Shown: positions 63,503 through 64,000 of the stretch, piece after piece
Layout: the number at the start of each line of letters is the position of its first letter
How positions within the stretch are numbered: position 1 is the stretch's first letter
From: an uncultured bacterium
GTDB lineage: Bacteria; Hydrogenedentota; Hydrogenedentia; Hydrogenedentales; Hydrogenedentaceae
DNA length: 64,000 nucleotides
Direction of reading: 5' to 3'
Assembly (NCBI GenBank): GCA_937124615.1
Contig: CAKZKR010000019.1
Location: forward strand, 1-64,000
Notes under the pieces: model-generated
Told to the model about the DNA's origin: nothing
Database searches by the model: none
The model's input: only the letters and a program-made list of their open reading frames with translations
Program-made: the position numbers and the translations under genes

Positions 63503-64000
63503 TTATTTTTTTATGGCAAGATTTTTATCAGGGGTGTCCCAAATTTTTAAATCGTCGAAACAACCTGTATCATCAAATGAGCCTAATCCGATTCTTCCTT
63601 TTATGAAGGTTTTATCTTCAGTTACCATGATGGGTTTTTCCATATCATCATAATAAACTTCAATTTTTCCAGATTTTGTATCTCGAACGAGGGTTATTTG
63701 ATGAAAATCTTGTGTCCAGTCGGCTCCTGTTGTGCGTTCTTTGGCAATAGATATACGGGGAGCATTATTTACAAGGAATATAGAATGAGCATGGGGGTCG
63801 GCTTTTGTTGCTATATGCACATAGTAAAAATGAGTTGGATCCTGATAGCCAAAGAAAAAACAAAGGTCTCGATGGCCATATTCCTTACCGGTTTGTTTGG
63901 CTCGAACGGTAAGTGTAAAATCTTCAAATTCATTGTCTTTTATTAGTGCAATGCTTTTGGGTGAACGAACAGGAGGTTCGTATTGACTGGACCCTGTTAA
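63503..64000 (-). CDS. Partial LamG/DUF1080-like beta-sandwich protein, N-terminus outside window
   Basis: The frame is open from 63503 (stop) to the right edge, 165 codons visible. The sequence shows PKSIALIKDNEFEDFTLTV, TGKEYGHRDLCFFFGYQDP, FYYVHIATKADPHAHSIF, WTQDFHQITLVRDTKSG, KIEVYYDDMEKPIM and a final IGLGSFDDTGCFDDLKIW. This alternation is typical of concanavalin-like beta-sandwich domains (DUF1080/GH16-type 3-keto-disaccharide hydrolase or LamG). The GTG at 63820 is an internal codon, not the start. It converges on the GH13-like gene, 3 bases apart. Confidence 0.75.
   Translation of the reverse strand, partial: LTGSSQYEPPVRSPKSIALIKDNEFEDFTLTVRAKQTGKEYGHRDLCFFFGYQDPTHFYYVHIATKADPHAHSIFLVNNAPRISIAKERTTGADWTQDFHQITLVRDTKSGKIEVYYDDMEKPIMVTEDKTFIKGRIGLGSFDDTGCFDDLKIWDTPDKNLAIKK

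Noticed and set aside
1-64000. CRISPR array, insertion sequence, integrase or phage gene.
   Set aside because: No spaced direct repeats, transposase or integrase motif was seen in the listed genes or gaps.

Overview
The window is a compact, gene-dense stretch (about 52 protein genes, one tRNA) of a low-to-mid GC bacterial chromosome. No plasmid, prophage, insertion sequence or CRISPR signature was seen. Gene content points to a Gram-negative, uncultured-type lineage near the PVC/Hydrogenedentota area. The evidence is a TIGR04073-type exosortase-associated protein, secreted proteins ending in an EGE-rich linker, CGC and a membrane anchor, GLUG and beta-helix surface proteins, a sugar-degradation repertoire (GH30, GH13-like, xylose-isomerase-like, enolase superfamily), and housekeeping genes typical of a free-living chromosome. 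The phylum call is an inference and not proven by the sequence.

Layout. 1-9 kb, minus strand: a large partial GLUG-repeat surface protein, a GNAT acetyltransferase, a two-ligand-type sensor (T2SSE/MshE N-domain plus cyclic-nucleotide-binding domain), DUF2804, PurN, a DUF3810 membrane metallopeptidase-like protein and a PHP-domain protein. 9-13 kb, plus strand: a secreted repeat protein, the TIGR04073 protein, a small unknown, an HDOD protein and an MFS transporter. 13-16 kb, minus: a purple-acid-phosphatase-like enzyme and a SagB-type double nitroreductase. 16-21 kb, plus: a GH30 glycosidase, a secreted/anchored ankyrin protein and a sugar isomerase/epimerase. 21-26.5 kb, minus: an undescribed 42-residue peptide gene with a near-perfect ribosome binding site, a 23S rRNA-type uracil methyltransferase, a SAM methyltransferase, ThrRS and a GT9 glycosyltransferase. 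26.5-34 kb, mixed: an HD hydrolase, a GHMP sugar kinase, MurB, a xylose-isomerase-like enzyme, a PAS/GAF sensor without a kinase domain and an M23 lipoprotein.

34-44 kb: a secreted beta-helix protein, the dnaG-rpoD pair followed by an Ile2-type tRNA(CAU), a glycyl-radical-enzyme activase without its partner, a lipoprotein, a PIG-L deacetylase and a SIMPL protein. 44-53.5 kb, minus: an orphan histidine kinase, Icd, SerA, two neighbouring secreted proteins sharing a paralogous domain, and the conserved yicC-gmk-rpoZ-coaBC cluster. 53.5-64 kb: a lipoprotein with two BamE-like modules, an enolase-superfamily enzyme, a B12/siderophore ABC importer with uridine kinase, a 1160-residue GH13-like protein and a partial DUF1080/LamG-like protein running off the right edge.

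The most interesting items are the 42-residue peptide gene (21.5-21.6 kb), the shared C-terminal anchoring tags, the ligand-sensor fusion at 3.2-4.5 kb, and a promoter architecture (TTGCAT, 17-bp spacer, TGG-TAAAAT) shared by dnaG and the tRNA. An SOS-box-like palindrome also lies in front of dnaG. Functional calls rest on recognised motifs only; no database search was run.
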